The notes beneath the pieces were generated by a model. It was not told the origin of the DNA. It saw only the letters and a list, made by a program, of their open reading frames with translations, and did no database searches. This document shows positions 16,553 to 26,590 of a DNA stretch of 36,817 nucleotides, one piece after another (positions within the stretch are counted from its first letter, which is position 1; every line of letters begins with the position of its first letter). The translations under genes and the position numbers were made by a program. This DNA comes from a virus, in the IMG/VR virus record IMGVR_UViG_3300034121_000176, positions 1-36,817 of that record. One strand, given 5' to 3'.

Positions 16553-19500
16553 TACTTTAACTCCTTATAAGCATAGTATGAATCACGTGAATAAAAATTA
16601 AGAATTGACTTAAAGATTGCTCGGTTTGCTTCTGTTACATAAAGGTCACCTAGCATTAGTTCATTCAAGTTAGCCTCAATCTGTGCCTTACGTGCAGCCT
16701 TTAACTGTGCCGCATTAGTTACATTCTTTAGTTCTGGGTCAGTAGAGAAAGCAATAAACTCACGCATCATCTTGATGGCTAGTGCCATACGCTGACGTGT
16801 GGCTGGGTTGATGCTAACATCAGGGTTGCTAATCATCTGCTCTACGCTGTTCATTAGCACTTGCTCGTTACCAATGGTATTACCTTCACCAATAAGTGCT
16901 GAATTAAGCAGTGGGTTGTTAGCCTTAAGTGCAGCACGCTGCTGCGTTGCTGCCTTAATAACATTAGCACGCAGTTGTGGGTCTGACATTTCTGCTAGGA
17001 TTTCTTTTTCCTGACGTGCGATGTCGTAGTACTTCTGCTTATCTTCTGCTGTTTGTAAATCCTTGTAGTACTTCTCAAGGCTCTTGCTACTAACAAGCCC
17101 TGCTGATTGAATCCAGTTGTATGTAGCAGCATTAAAGTCACCAATTTGCGGTGCAAAGATGTAGGCTGCTTCGCCATACTGCTCTACCAACTTGGCATTT
17201 CTAATGCCCCAGTTCTTCAACTTATCTGTGTTCTTGATAAGAACTCTAGTCTGCTTGTCCTCACGGGACACTGTGTAGATAAGTTTGCCTGGGTTACTAC
17301 CAATGTATGTAGCCAATGCAGCCTCATATGGGTCTGCAATATCACCTTGATTAGCAGCAGTAATTCCGTTAAGAATATCAAAGAACTCTGAGCGTAGGCT
17401 AGTGATACCTGTGTCTTTGATGTAGTCAGGAACACCTACAGACTCCATAGTTGTAGGAGCAACTGGTGAGAATAGTCCTAGGAAGTGGCGCATAAACAAC
17501 ACGTTATGTGCTGAGATACGAATGTTATCTAGATACTTAGCCTTCTCTATATCACTAGCGTTAGGGTCAATACCTACACCATTTGCTGCATTATAAGCAA
17601 TTGCTTGCATAGCAGCAGTTGTCTGTTGACGAGACTTTTCGTCAATACCAAGTCCTGCCCATACACGCTGCAATGAAGCAGGTACTACAGCACGGAAAAC
17701 ATCTACGTTATCGCCGATGCTACCTAGTGCAAATGTATCAATGCTCTCACCTAACTGCTGAGCATATGGTTGTATCTGACCACCAACAAATGGAATCTTG
17801 CCTGGTACTGTGCCTAGTAGGTTCTTAACAGCAATAACACCTAGTCCTGCAATAGGACCAGATAGCGTAGGAAGACCTGCATCTTGTGAGAATGATGGGT
17901 TAACCATGCGAAGTTTAAATGTAAACTCATTAAACAATGGCTGGCTGTATCCAGTGTTACCAGTTAATGCGCGGAACGCACCATCAGTTGCTTTAAAGAT
18001 TACATTATCCATAGGCATTACTACATATGGCTCGCCATTCTGGTCTTCATGAACAGCACCACTAGCCTCAAGACCTACGTTAGTTAAACGTAAACGGTAT
18101 AGCGTACGTGGTGCAACATCCTTCAAACGGTAAAGACGGCGATAGAAGTCCTCAGTTGCACGGTAATAACGACCTACAGTACGTAGGCTAAACGAGAAGT
18201 TAGAACGAATCTTGGGGTTATCAGCAAACTTAAGGATAGTATCTGCTGCTTCACGCACTGCTAATTCAGTAAATCGCTTCTCTGCAATCTTTTTATACTT
18301 GTCTTCAACAGCATCAATTTGTTTTTGCGTAGCCCCAGCAAAAGGACCCATTTCATTCTTTACTTGTTGGCGTACAAACTCACGTTCAATGCCTGCATAC
18401 TTCTTGCGAAGTTGAGCATATGTAACCATAATTGCTGGCTGACGGAAAATACCAGTTACCTGCTTATCCATCATGTCCATCATAGTATTACCGTAACGTC
18501 TGAATACAGACTCAATATCAAAGTCACCAAATGCTAGTTCAGTATTAATAGGTCCGCTAATGCGGAACCCCTTGCTTGCATCTTGGAACTCATCTAGCGG
18601 AATACGAGCAACCGCTTCATTCCATGAAGGAACACGACCACTATCAGTAGCCATCTTCTGTAGTTGACGGTAACTGCTTTGTACTACACCAAGTAGTGTT
18701 TCATTAAACTTGTTTGCATCGCCATGGAAGGTCTCATACATATCAGTAAACATACGGAACAACTGTCCACGTACAATTTGCTCATCATCTAAGCCCTTAG
18801 CACGGGCTTGTACTGTGTACATAGAGCGTTCAAGAAACGCTTTAACAGCCTTCTGGTCTTTAATAACCCAAGTCTTAGTCAAGTCGCTAAACTCAAAACC
18901 AACCTTAGTCATACCAGCATCTAATGCTAGTTCTATCATTTCTTTACCAGTACGAGGGTCAATCTCGCCTGGCTTAAGTGCGTTAAATCTAAAAAATATA
19001 TCCGCTGGGTTAAGAGTACGTTCATCTGTTAACTTAGCCTTGTTACCAGCCAGCATCTTAAACCATTTTTCAAAATGCGCTAGCGCTGCTTCTTGTTCTG
19101 ATAGCATACCAGTGTCAATAGTACGTGTACCCTTGCCCATCTTAATACCAAGTTGCTCAAAAGCCATATCAAGCATAGATGGTGTAATAACTGATGCAGC
19201 AACTTCATCGCCATAGCGACCAGAGATACCGCTAGCAGCAACTAGTGAAGAAGCCATAGAGTTTAGTGCATCAGGTGAATGGACAAATGCCTGCATTAAA
19301 TAACCAGCAGTTACTTTGTCAACATAAGGGCCGTACATTTGAGATACATGCTCAGAAATAGCCTGACGTTTTTCTAAACTAGACAACATTACTGGGTCAA
19401 CACCCAACTCAAGAGCCTTAGCCTCAAGAATGTTCTGACGGTCTAACAATGTTAATGCTTCTTCGTGTGAATAACGTGGCTGCTTGCCAATACGCATTGG

Positions 19501-21660
19501 CTTGTCAGACTTAGGTATAAAACTTAAAGCCTTTTGAATACCTTCACGTATTGGACCTGTAGCAGACTTAGAACCTGTAGAGGCACGAGACATATTTCCT
19601 AGGCGTAAGCCTTCAAGAGATGCAAAGTGACGCAAATCTTTGTTAGGTGCAGACAACAAGTACATTGTTGCTTCATCAATTGCAGAACGCACACCTAAAC
19701 GTGGGAACAAAGTTAAGATAGACCATGAATCAACTAATTTCTTTGAGAAAGAACCCTGTGTTGCACCACCAAGTGCATTAACAATGTTTTTCTTAGACTT
19801 AATTTCCCATACAGTTGAACCAATTACGTCATAAGGTAGTGGACCAACAGCCCAAGTTGACTGGTATGGCTGGATTGGACCTTCTGTGTTAACAAAAAAT
19901 CCAGTTTCAGACTCGCGCACAGAGTTTGCTGGTGCAAACTTAGCATGGTCTGGGTTAATTGCTAGGTCTCTTTTAGTTGCAAAGCCTGCTTTATCGCCAT
20001 ACTTGTCTTGGAGTGTCTTAACAATTAAGTCTTCACCTTTAACACTACCACCAAGACCCATTGAGTACATAGTTGCAGCATCTAGGTTACGCAAAATAAC
20101 AATCTGCTCATCTGCTGTTGACTCAAGAAAACGCACAGTTAATGCTTGCGCCATTTCTTTAGGAAGAATCTGACGGGCACGTGCTGTAAAGTTAGCAGCA
20201 GTGTCAATTGCATTAACACCAATACGTACTTCTAGTCCTTGTGGAGAACGGGCAGCCATCTGCCCAATTCTCTTCCAGCCTTTAATTTCTTCATTAGCCT
20301 TTAATACAACAGACATATCAGCATTAGGATTAATCAAACGCTGCAAAGCATCTTCAGTATTAAGCAATGCTGCCGTAATAGGTGTTAACGCTTCATTGCG
20401 TTCTGCACCCGTACGGCTCATGTTATTAAATACACTGTCAAGTGAGCGTGTAATAGCATCAGACATTAAACGACTTTGGCGAGCAACTGCTACGCCATTG
20501 CGCATGTAGGTTACACCATCAACACGACCAGCAAGCAATAGATTTAAATTACCAGCATCTTCAAAAAACTTTTGCGCTCTGCCAGCATCAAATACTTTGG
20601 CTTCACTAAGCGTCTTAATAGCATTAGGGTCATTGTATCCTGGAAAATTTTTAGCAATGTTATCAATTGCTAGTGACTTGTCACCTGGGTTCTTAGCATC
20701 TGCAACTCTTTTAATTGCAGGACCAATACCCTTTTCCCATAGTTCAAATACTAGAGGTTCCTTAAAGGTTGTCTCAACAGCCTTTTCAATTGGAACGCCT
20801 TTGTTAATTGCTTCAGTAAGTGAGTTAGCAATACGCTCACCCTTAGTAACACCCTTGCTTAATCCACCTGTCATCCAAGTAAGTGGGTCTACTGCAATCT
20901 GATAAATAAAGTCAATGACACCAGAAACATTTTTAGTAGTACCGCTAACGCCACTTGCAGGTGGCTTGCGGTCAAGCATACGAGCAATATCTCGACCAGG
21001 TGAAACCTGTGCATACTTAACGCCATCTATAACCTGCTTAAAAGCATCAGGGTCATCATAGGCTTTTTTAATTGAGTTAAGTAGGCTAGGGTCTACTCTA
21101 CCGTAATCTTGAATAATTTCACCAGGAGTTTTACCCGCAAGTAATCCCTTTGCTACTTCAACATCAAACTTACCAAAGTAGTTTGTTGCTTCTGTTAGTG
21201 CGCCTTGGTCGTACTGGTTCTTGCCATCCCATGCATCAGTCCAAGTTTTAGCAGCAAACAAATCTGCGCCTTGTGAAACTTGACGAGCAACCTTGTAGGG
21301 AGCATTAATTAAACGGTTGTACTGTCCACCAATTTTAAATAAACCAATAAGCGGTGAAGCCGCAATCTTAGCAGCGCCTTTAACTACACCTACAAAGCGG
21401 TCAGCAGCATCAGGTGCTTCCTGCATATACTCTGCATCTTTGTACATAAATCTTAACTGGTCTTGAATACCTGGGTCTAAACGGTCAAACTCTTTGCGTG
21501 CACCTTCAGTGCCAAGTTTAGCAAGTTCACGATGCTTCTTAATCGTGTAACTCATTTGTTCTACTTGGTTTTTTTCTACGCCAGATAAACCTGCAGATTT
21601 AGCAGCAGCATAAAGGTTAGGTGAAACTTCAGCAACAACAGGTTTGATATACTGAGGCAT
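16552..21660 (-). CDS. 1702-residue giant virion protein, possible ejection protein
   Basis: This is the largest gene in the window. The product is mainly helical, with hydrophobic or amphipathic stretches such as FVGVVKGAAKIAASPLIGLF (about 89-108) and IDFIYQIAVDPLTWMTGGL, and long charged helices toward the C-terminus (ending NFYSRDSYYAYKELK). No protease, lysozyme or polymerase motif is evident. Very long helical proteins made with the head genes are often internal virion proteins that enter the host with the DNA (T7 gp15/gp16, N4 virion proteins). A tape measure would normally follow tail-tube genes, and none exist here. TAATG couples it to neighbours on both sides. The function is inferred. 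Confidence 0.5.
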   Translation of the reverse strand: MPQYIKPVVAEVSPNLYAAAKSAGLSGVEKNQVEQMSYTIKKHRELAKLGTEGARKEFDRLDPGIQDQLRFMYKDAEYMQEAPDAADRFVGVVKGAAKIAASPLIGLFKIGGQYNRLINAPYKVARQVSQGADLFAAKTWTDAWDGKNQYDQGALTEATNYFGKFDVEVAKGLLAGKTPGEIIQDYGRVDPSLLNSIKKAYDDPDAFKQVIDGVKYAQVSPGRDIARMLDRKPPASGVSGTTKNVSGVIDFIYQIAVDPLTWMTGGLSKGVTKGERIANSLTEAINKGVPIEKAVETTFKEPLVFELWEKGIGPAIKRVADAKNPGDKSLAIDNIAKNFPGYNDPNAIKTLSEAKVFDAGRAQKFFEDAGNLNLLLAGRVDGVTYMRNGVAVARQSRLMSDAITRSLDSVFNNMSRTGAERNEALTPITAALLNTEDALQRLINPNADMSVVLKANEEIKGWKRIGQMAARSPQGLEVRIGVNAIDTAANFTARARQILPKEMAQALTVRFLESTADEQIVILRNLDAATMYSMGLGGSVKGEDLIVKTLQDKYGDKAGFATKRDLAINPDHAKFAPANSVRESETGFFVNTEGPIQPYQSTWAVGPLPYDVIGSTVWEIKSKKNIVNALGGATQGSFSKKLVDSWSILTLFPRLGVRSAIDEATMYLLSAPNKDLRHFASLEGLRLGNMSRASTGSKSATGPIREGIQKALSFIPKSDKPMRIGKQPRYSHEEALTLLDRQNILEAKALELGVDPVMLSSLEKRQAISEHVSQMYGPYVDKVTAGYLMQAFVHSPDALNSMASSLVAASGISGRYGDEVAASVITPSMLDMAFEQLGIKMGKGTRTIDTGMLSEQEAALAHFEKWFKMLAGNKAKLTDERTLNPADIFFRFNALKPGEIDPRTGKEMIELALDAGMTKVGFEFSDLTKTWVIKDQKAVKAFLERSMYTVQARAKGLDDEQIVRGQLFRMFTDMYETFHGDANKFNETLLGVVQSSYRQLQKMATDSGRVPSWNEAVARIPLDEFQDASKGFRISGPINTELAFGDFDIESVFRRYGNTMMDMMDKQVTGIFRQPAIMVTYAQLRKKYAGIEREFVRQQVKNEMGPFAGATQKQIDAVEDKYKKIAEKRFTELAVREAADTILKFADNPKIRSNFSFSLRTVGRYYRATEDFYRRLYRLKDVAPRTLYRLRLTNVGLEASGAVHEDQNGEPYVVMPMDNVIFKATDGAFRALTGNTGYSQPLFNEFTFKLRMVNPSFSQDAGLPTLSGPIAGLGVIAVKNLLGTVPGKIPFVGGQIQPYAQQLGESIDTFALGSIGDNVDVFRAVVPASLQRVWAGLGIDEKSRQQTTAAMQAIAYNAANGVGIDPNASDIEKAKYLDNIRISAHNVLFMRHFLGLFSPVAPTTMESVGVPDYIKDTGITSLRSEFFDILNGITAANQGDIADPYEAALATYIGSNPGKLIYTVSREDKQTRVLIKNTDKLKNWGIRNAKLVEQYGEAAYIFAPQIGDFNAATYNWIQSAGLVSSKSLEKYYKDLQTAEDKQKYYDIARQEKEILAEMSDPQLRANVIKAATQQRAALKANNPLLNSALIGEGNTIGNEQVLMNSVEQMISNPDVSINPATRQRMALAIKMMREFIAFSTDPELKNVTNAAQLKAARKAQIEANLNELMLGDLYVTEANRAIFKSILNFYSRDSYYAYKELK

Positions 21661-22073
21661 TAGTAACCGTTATCAAGTAGTTGTCTATAAATTAATTCTG
21701 CATCTCCTGATGGGTCATACTGTGCAAGATACTTAATTGTGTCAACTAGTGTTGGTTGCCGATTAGGCATACCACGCATTAGTTCTGTCCCTCCACCATC
21801 ACCCATATTGATACCAGAAGTAACTGGTTCATTAGGACGCTCTGTAGGAGCGTCTAGTGGTGTAAAGTTAAATCCTGGAATGTTGTTTCCAGCAAGTTTT
21901 GCTCCGCTTTGTTGCTCAGCAATTGCTCCGTTTTCACCGTAGGCAAAGCCCGTATAATCCTGTTGCGGTTGAGTCATGCCATCAATAGCACCACCATCTG
22001 TGCGCTTTGATAGCGAACCAGGACCTGATACAGGTGCTGGGTTATTAGGTTGACGATAACCTCCACGTGCCAT
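21660..22073 (-). CDS. Gly/Pro-rich protein upstream of the giant protein, unknown
   Basis: The 137-residue protein begins MARGGYRQPNNPAPVSGPGS. It is low in complexity and probably disordered for about 100 residues (rich in Gly, Pro, Asn and Gln). A short helical end follows (TLVDTIKYLAQYDPSGDAEL, then IYRQLLDNGY). A disordered region with a C-terminal helix suits a linker or an internal head protein. It is coupled on both sides by TAATG. Nothing more specific can be said. Confidence 0.55.
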   Translation of the reverse strand: MARGGYRQPNNPAPVSGPGSLSKRTDGGAIDGMTQPQQDYTGFAYGENGAIAEQQSGAKLAGNNIPGFNFTPLDAPTERPNEPVTSGINMGDGGGTELMRGMPNRQPTLVDTIKYLAQYDPSGDAELIYRQLLDNGY

Positions 22074-22306
22074 TAATCATCCTCCCCATCTTCAATGTGT
22101 TTTCTAATATCTTCTGGTGATAAATCTTTCATCCATTCAGGACGCATTTCTTTTGCAGACAATATCCATAGTGCATTATCAACTGTAAAGCCTGCTCTGC
22201 GCAATGATTTAAAAAACTCATGCAGTTCAATTGCGTACTGGTCTAACTTTGAGTAATTCTCATCAGCAACCGTCTTAACTTTTATAGTTTTTTTGCGAGG
22301 TGCCAT
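22073..22306 (-). CDS. Small charged protein after the portal gene, unknown
   Basis: The 77-residue protein has a basic N-terminus (MAPRKKTIKVKTVADENYSK), a helical middle (DQYAIELHEFFKSLRRAGFT) and an acidic end (PEDIRKHIEDGEDD). It begins 10 bases after the portal stop, with AAGGAGTAAGTC before the ATG. Small proteins of this LHEFYxxLRxAGF type occur next to portals in actinophages as I recall, with no role assigned. Confidence 0.6.
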   Translation of the reverse strand: MAPRKKTIKVKTVADENYSKLDQYAIELHEFFKSLRRAGFTVDNALWILSAKEMRPEWMKDLSPEDIRKHIEDGEDD

Positions 22307-22316
22307 GACTTACTCC

Positions 22317-24089
22317 TTAAATTGCTTGCTCTCTAGTTGTTCTTACTGCGCTTCTTGCTTGTCCGTCACCCGTCATGCTGCTAAGAATTGTTTGTAAATC
22401 TGGTCTTCCTTGTGGCATAGGCATAGGAGAACCTCCTGCTGGCGGACCAGCGGGAGCAGGGGACATTTGCTCAACCGCATCAGTAGGTGCACCAGCAGGA
22501 GGAACCTGTTGCTGCGGAGCAAAGGTTGCTTCTATTGCGTCCTCTAATGCTTGTCCTTTTTGACGAGCCTTTATTACCGCAGCAATCTTACGAACTACTT
22601 CTGAAGCATCCTGACCTTGAGTAGCCATCTGTGGAATTGCTTGTGTGTATGCCGTAAGTGAACCAAGTAGCGCAGAGCGCATATCTTCAATTTCAATCTT
22701 TTCTAATTCTTGCGTTACGTTCACAGTAAATGGTAGTTCTCTCATAGCCATATCTCGGCTGATGAGTTTTCCTCCAAGTGCCTGAAGCATAAAGATAAGA
22801 CCTTGCGCTGGGTTAAGACCAGCAAGCATGCCATAACGAACATCAGCAGAGTAGTCACCCTTGATGTCTTTAGTAGGCTTGTATGTAATTTCATAAGGTG
22901 AACCTGAATCTACTCCGCGAATTGTCTTTTCTTCTGGATAGATAACTTCATCTACATTAAAGCAAAGACTAATAATGTCTCTTAGTGCTGCAGCAAAGAT
23001 TGCTTGTGCAGACTTAACCTGCGTATCAAAGGCTCCCATAAGAGCCTGTACTCCTTGACCAGTAACAATAGACGCATCTATGTTTCCAGTACGAGATTCA
23101 GGGTATCGTGTACCAACACGTAATTCTTGGTTTAGCAAGTTCTGTTCTGTAAACGCACCTGCTGGAATAGTTAATTCGACACGGCGTACGCCTGCTGGGT
23201 TGGCTGTACGAATAACAGCATCTCCACCGAGCATAAGTTCTTGAACATCTTGTGGCAAAACAATTGGTGCTTGTACTGACTTTTCTGCTGCTTCCATCGC
23301 AAGTAATGCGAACCTGTTGCGAAGCAACTGAATACCTAGTACATCATCAAACTGCCCACGTAGTTCGCCATCAATAGATGGCTTACGTGCTACTACAACC
23401 ATCATCTTGCCAAGTGGATTAGCAGCCTGAGAAAGAACTAAGTTGTTTCTACGTGGCACATAAATAATTGATTGGTCTTTATCATAGTAACGAATCATTT
23501 CAAGTTGTGCATTAAGGTCTTGCTTATATCCTTCTTGTCCAAGCAACTCTCTATCAAACTCTGGGAACTGGGATACCATTTCACCAAGTGTCATAGAATA
23601 TCGCTTAGCAAATGCCACACAACGTCCATAGCGGTCAAACTCTGGGTAAGCCCCAATAGGATTTTCTATGCGGATACGTGGCAGTTTTGCTTCTTCGTCT
23701 AATTCAATAATGAAAGGGACGAATCCATATGTTAGATACCAGTCAGCACCTGAGTACATCTGCACTGCAAGGTCTGAATGCTGAAAGTAATTAGAGGCAA
23801 TGCGAGTGCGCTTATCGGCAAAGGAACGCGCCCTATCAGATACTTGATTGGCTGCAGAGCAGTTAACCGCTGGAAGCGGAGCCATTACTTCTGATAGGTC
23901 ACGCGCTACAATGTCAATAAAGTTTGCAACTACGTTAGCGTCAACACCTTCTGGAAAGAAGTTAGGATAAACCTGAGCAATATGTCCTTTACGTACGGCA
24001 AGTACATCTAGGTTACGCGCATCACGTTCGTGATTGCGGTAACGCAGGGACTCAACCCGTGCCGTTACCTGCTCTATTGATAATGCCAT
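22317..24089 (-). CDS. Portal protein
   Basis: The 590-residue protein has the size and character of a phage portal, the dodecameric ring at the capsid vertex through which DNA is packaged and released. N-terminal helices (ARVESLRYRNHERDARNLDV) are followed by VVANFIDIVARDLSEVMAPL and a beta wing region with RIENPIGAYPEFDRYGRCVA. The middle holds helices and a loop (QGVQALMGAFDTQVKSAQAI), and the C-terminal tail is Gln/Pro-rich (about 515-570). It lies one gene after the large terminase, the usual order. TTAGGATAACA precedes the ATG. I assign it by overall pattern and position. Confidence 0.82.
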   Translation of the reverse strand: MALSIEQVTARVESLRYRNHERDARNLDVLAVRKGHIAQVYPNFFPEGVDANVVANFIDIVARDLSEVMAPLPAVNCSAANQVSDRARSFADKRTRIASNYFQHSDLAVQMYSGADWYLTYGFVPFIIELDEEAKLPRIRIENPIGAYPEFDRYGRCVAFAKRYSMTLGEMVSQFPEFDRELLGQEGYKQDLNAQLEMIRYYDKDQSIIYVPRRNNLVLSQAANPLGKMMVVVARKPSIDGELRGQFDDVLGIQLLRNRFALLAMEAAEKSVQAPIVLPQDVQELMLGGDAVIRTANPAGVRRVELTIPAGAFTEQNLLNQELRVGTRYPESRTGNIDASIVTGQGVQALMGAFDTQVKSAQAIFAAALRDIISLCFNVDEVIYPEEKTIRGVDSGSPYEITYKPTKDIKGDYSADVRYGMLAGLNPAQGLIFMLQALGGKLISRDMAMRELPFTVNVTQELEKIEIEDMRSALLGSLTAYTQAIPQMATQGQDASEVVRKIAAVIKARQKGQALEDAIEATFAPQQQVPPAGAPTDAVEQMSPAPAGPPAGGSPMPMPQGRPDLQTILSSMTGDGQARSAVRTTREQAI

Positions 24090-24115
24090 TGTTATCCTAA
24101 CGGTTGATTAAAAAA

Positions 24116-24526
24116 TTATTTATTTAAATTACGGCGGCGTGCTGCTTCAGCGGTAGGAGTTTGAGTCTTACCTTTTGCAGAATTTGCTAGTGCTCTATTT
24201 TTTTCTGCACGTAATGCTGCTGCTCTTGCTGTATCTGCTGTTGGATTTTTTGATGTAGCCACACGTGCGTCTTTTGCTTTACCTAGTGGGCCTTTTCCAA
24301 CTCCGCCACGAGCAGCACTTTCAATTTGTCTAGAATTTGCTTTTGCCATGTTAAGTGGATTACCAATTGGTTTAGCAGCAGGCTTTACCTTTACAGAGTT
24401 CTTAGCAATCTGCGCTGTCTTAGCAGCAGCAGTCTTAGCCGCTTTCTTTGCTGCTTCTTGCGCAGCCTTTTTTGCTGCAAGACGTGCAGCAATTGCTGCT
24501 GCTCCCATAATAATTGGTGCTACCAT
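24116..24526 (-). CDS. Ala/Lys-rich basic protein between terminase and portal, unknown
   Basis: The 136-residue protein has a hydrophobic start (MVAPIIMGAAAIAARLAA), a long Ala/Lys helix (KKAAQEAAKKAAKTAAAK) and a Lys/Arg-rich, probably disordered rest that ends EAARRRNLNK. The composition resembles DNA-compacting or scaffold-like phage proteins, and could also interact with membranes at the start. AGGAAAATAAA precedes the ATG. It has no assigned family, and low complexity makes remote similarity unreliable. Confidence 0.6.
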   Translation of the reverse strand: MVAPIIMGAAAIAARLAAKKAAQEAAKKAAKTAAAKTAQIAKNSVKVKPAAKPIGNPLNMAKANSRQIESAARGGVGKGPLGKAKDARVATSKNPTADTARAAALRAEKNRALANSAKGKTQTPTAEAARRRNLNK

Positions 24527-24535
24527 TTTATTTTC

Positions 24536-26449
24536 CTATCCGTAGTTTTCTTGCCATTGCTCTGCAAACATCTCATCGAGGTTTACTGCTGAGCGTTGGT
24601 TCATCTGAGCACGAGTTGCCCATCGGTTATTTGCATATTGCGATGTTCGGCTACCAGATTGCATTAGTTCGCGCAAGCGAATGATTGCAAACCATAAAGC
24701 CATGACGGTATCGGTCTTACCCTTAGTTCCCGCTTTCCACGTAAGTAGTTGCTGGGTTAAGGCTTTGATACCTTCAGAACCTTCAGATGAAGGCAGTTCT
24801 AAGATGTTGTTCTTTTGAAACTTTTCTTCGCGGATAGTGCCAAAGAGGTTAGACATTGATGCAATACCAAACGCAGTGTCCCATTTGTTTTTCCCTGTGA
24901 AGTGCGCATCAAGCCGTACGCCGTATGCAGCAAGCCAGTTTCGTAACTCTTCATCGAGTGAGTAGGCTTTCTGGTGGGCGTTGATTTCAACTCTAAACTC
25001 TTGCGGCTTATACCTGATAACCAGTTCTTCAATTGTCGCCCTAATCTTTTGTGGTGTTGGTTCTTCCATGTTGATACAGTCCAACACATAAATCTTGCTA
25101 TCTGCCCTGTTAAGGGCAACAACTACAAATGCAGCGTTACCCGCCATAGCAGGGTCAAAGCCAATGACAGTGTACAAACCATCAACCTGAGGTGGATGTC
25201 CAGCAGCACCAGCCTTTAGCGGTCCGCGTTTTCGCATTCCATTAGTCGCTCCTTGCACGAGTGCAGGCGGGAATATGGAGTCTTCTTGAATGTCTTCTTG
25301 TTGGTAGACGAGTGCCCATGTCGAAGGTGTAACTTCACTGCGTCTCCTGAATAAGGCTTGTCCGTCCCACTTAGGATAGAAACCATTTTCTTTTGGAGTA
25401 TCCGCATCACCATCCCACGGAACATCCGACTCAGACCATAGGGTTTCCCAGTCTTCGGGTTTTTCAGCATAGTCAAGAACCGCAGGCATACCCATATAAG
25501 TAAACGGTGTCTTACCGCCAGACCAGTGCTTAGGATTACGAAGTTCCTTGTAAAGGTCGTTTGCTGCAATTCGTGTCCCTACTACTAGAAGTTTACCATT
25601 TTTGCCTAGACGGGTAATAACTTCCTTTTGTAGCCAGTTAATCTGCTGTTCCCACTCATGGGCGTTGGCTGTAGTTATACAGTCGTCAAGGATAATCAAG
25701 TCAGCACGTGCGCCGTAAATCTGACCACCCATACCTAGTGCCTGAAGGGTTGGGTCCTTCTCACTAGAATTACGCGCATCGCCGCCAAGATAGACAGTAT
25801 CGGTACGCCAAGTATCTGCGTCCTGTTTCCAGCCGCCTTCTGGACCGTAAGCGGTCTGCAGTTTAAGCCAGCGTGGATGGGACAGTCGTTGCTTTATAGC
25901 GTATACGAACTCGCGTGCCTTATTCAATGTCTTTGATACCACGATGATGCGGATGTTAGGATTGAGGGCGATGCGGTAAGTCGGGTAGTTCACCGTAATC
26001 ACAGTGGACTTAGCGTGCTCAGGGGGCACGTTGATAAGCAGGCGGTTGTTCTCGCCTGGCTCATAAATCATATTAGGGTGTAGCCACGAAGGCTCATTAC
26101 CCTCTAGTAGGTCTACCCAGTCCTGATGATGGGGGAAGACCGTCTGGTCAAAAAACATCTTAGAGAAGTCCGCAAATGGGATGGACTCTTTCTCCACACC
26201 CATAGCATCAAAAGATTGCTTGGAGCCTTGCTCCTTAGCCTCTTCTAGTTTTCGCGCAAAATCTGGGTCACGGTTCATCCATTGACGGATGGTATCTGGT
26301 TTCTTGCCCGCCGCAACCATAGCGGCTTGGACGCTCACCCCTTGGGATACCCGCTGCAAAACATCTGCCTTGGCTTGGGCGACCCCCTTGGCGAGGTGGT
26401 GCTCCCCACCCTTTTTAAAGCCCTTGTGCGCTGGTGTCGCCACGTTCAT
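24536..26449 (-). CDS. terL: Terminase large subunit with N-terminal helix-turn-helix
   Basis: The 637-residue packaging motor shows all expected parts. Walker A variant PPEHAKST lies at 142-149 and Walker B LIILDD at 251-256, followed by a coupling motif VVGTR (289-293). The RNase H-like nuclease has acidic residues Asp432 (GFDPA), Glu488 (RVEIN) and Asp580 (KTDTVMAL). Unusually, residues about 34-75 (VSVQAAMVAAGKKPDTIRQW, then NRDPDFARKLEEA) look like the helix-turn-helix of a small terminase, and no separate small-subunit gene is visible nearby. It probably recognises, cuts and pumps phage DNA. AAAGGAG abuts ATG 26449 with no spacing but lies 6 bases from an in-frame GTG at 26443, so the true start may be 26443. 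Confidence 0.93.
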   Translation of the reverse strand: MNVATPAHKGFKKGGEHHLAKGVAQAKADVLQRVSQGVSVQAAMVAAGKKPDTIRQWMNRDPDFARKLEEAKEQGSKQSFDAMGVEKESIPFADFSKMFFDQTVFPHHQDWVDLLEGNEPSWLHPNMIYEPGENNRLLINVPPEHAKSTVITVNYPTYRIALNPNIRIIVVSKTLNKAREFVYAIKQRLSHPRWLKLQTAYGPEGGWKQDADTWRTDTVYLGGDARNSSEKDPTLQALGMGGQIYGARADLIILDDCITTANAHEWEQQINWLQKEVITRLGKNGKLLVVGTRIAANDLYKELRNPKHWSGGKTPFTYMGMPAVLDYAEKPEDWETLWSESDVPWDGDADTPKENGFYPKWDGQALFRRRSEVTPSTWALVYQQEDIQEDSIFPPALVQGATNGMRKRGPLKAGAAGHPPQVDGLYTVIGFDPAMAGNAAFVVVALNRADSKIYVLDCINMEEPTPQKIRATIEELVIRYKPQEFRVEINAHQKAYSLDEELRNWLAAYGVRLDAHFTGKNKWDTAFGIASMSNLFGTIREEKFQKNNILELPSSEGSEGIKALTQQLLTWKAGTKGKTDTVMALWFAIIRLRELMQSGSRTSQYANNRWATRAQMNQRSAVNLDEMFAEQWQENYG

Positions 26450-26492
26450 CTCCTTTGTGGCAGAGTCCCCCCGCCCTACAGATAGTTGTTTG

Positions 26493-26506
26493 TACAGTAT
26501 ACTGTA
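26493..26506. promoter_or_regulatory. Perfect 14-base palindrome TACAGTATACTGTA, operator candidate
   Basis: TACAGTATACTGTA is identical on both strands and sits about 45 bases upstream of the terminase start. Its centre contains TATACT on each strand, which could serve as a -10 element, so a bound dimeric repressor would block a promoter here. I see no good -35 at the right spacing. A related TACAGTATAC occurs at 26677-26686. Confidence 0.45.
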
Positions 26507-26590
26507 ACAGAGTGAAGAAGGCTCTATAAAGACTTCTGAACTATTTTACTCTCTATATAGTATTAATCCGTTCAAACAGGTAAAACGAAC

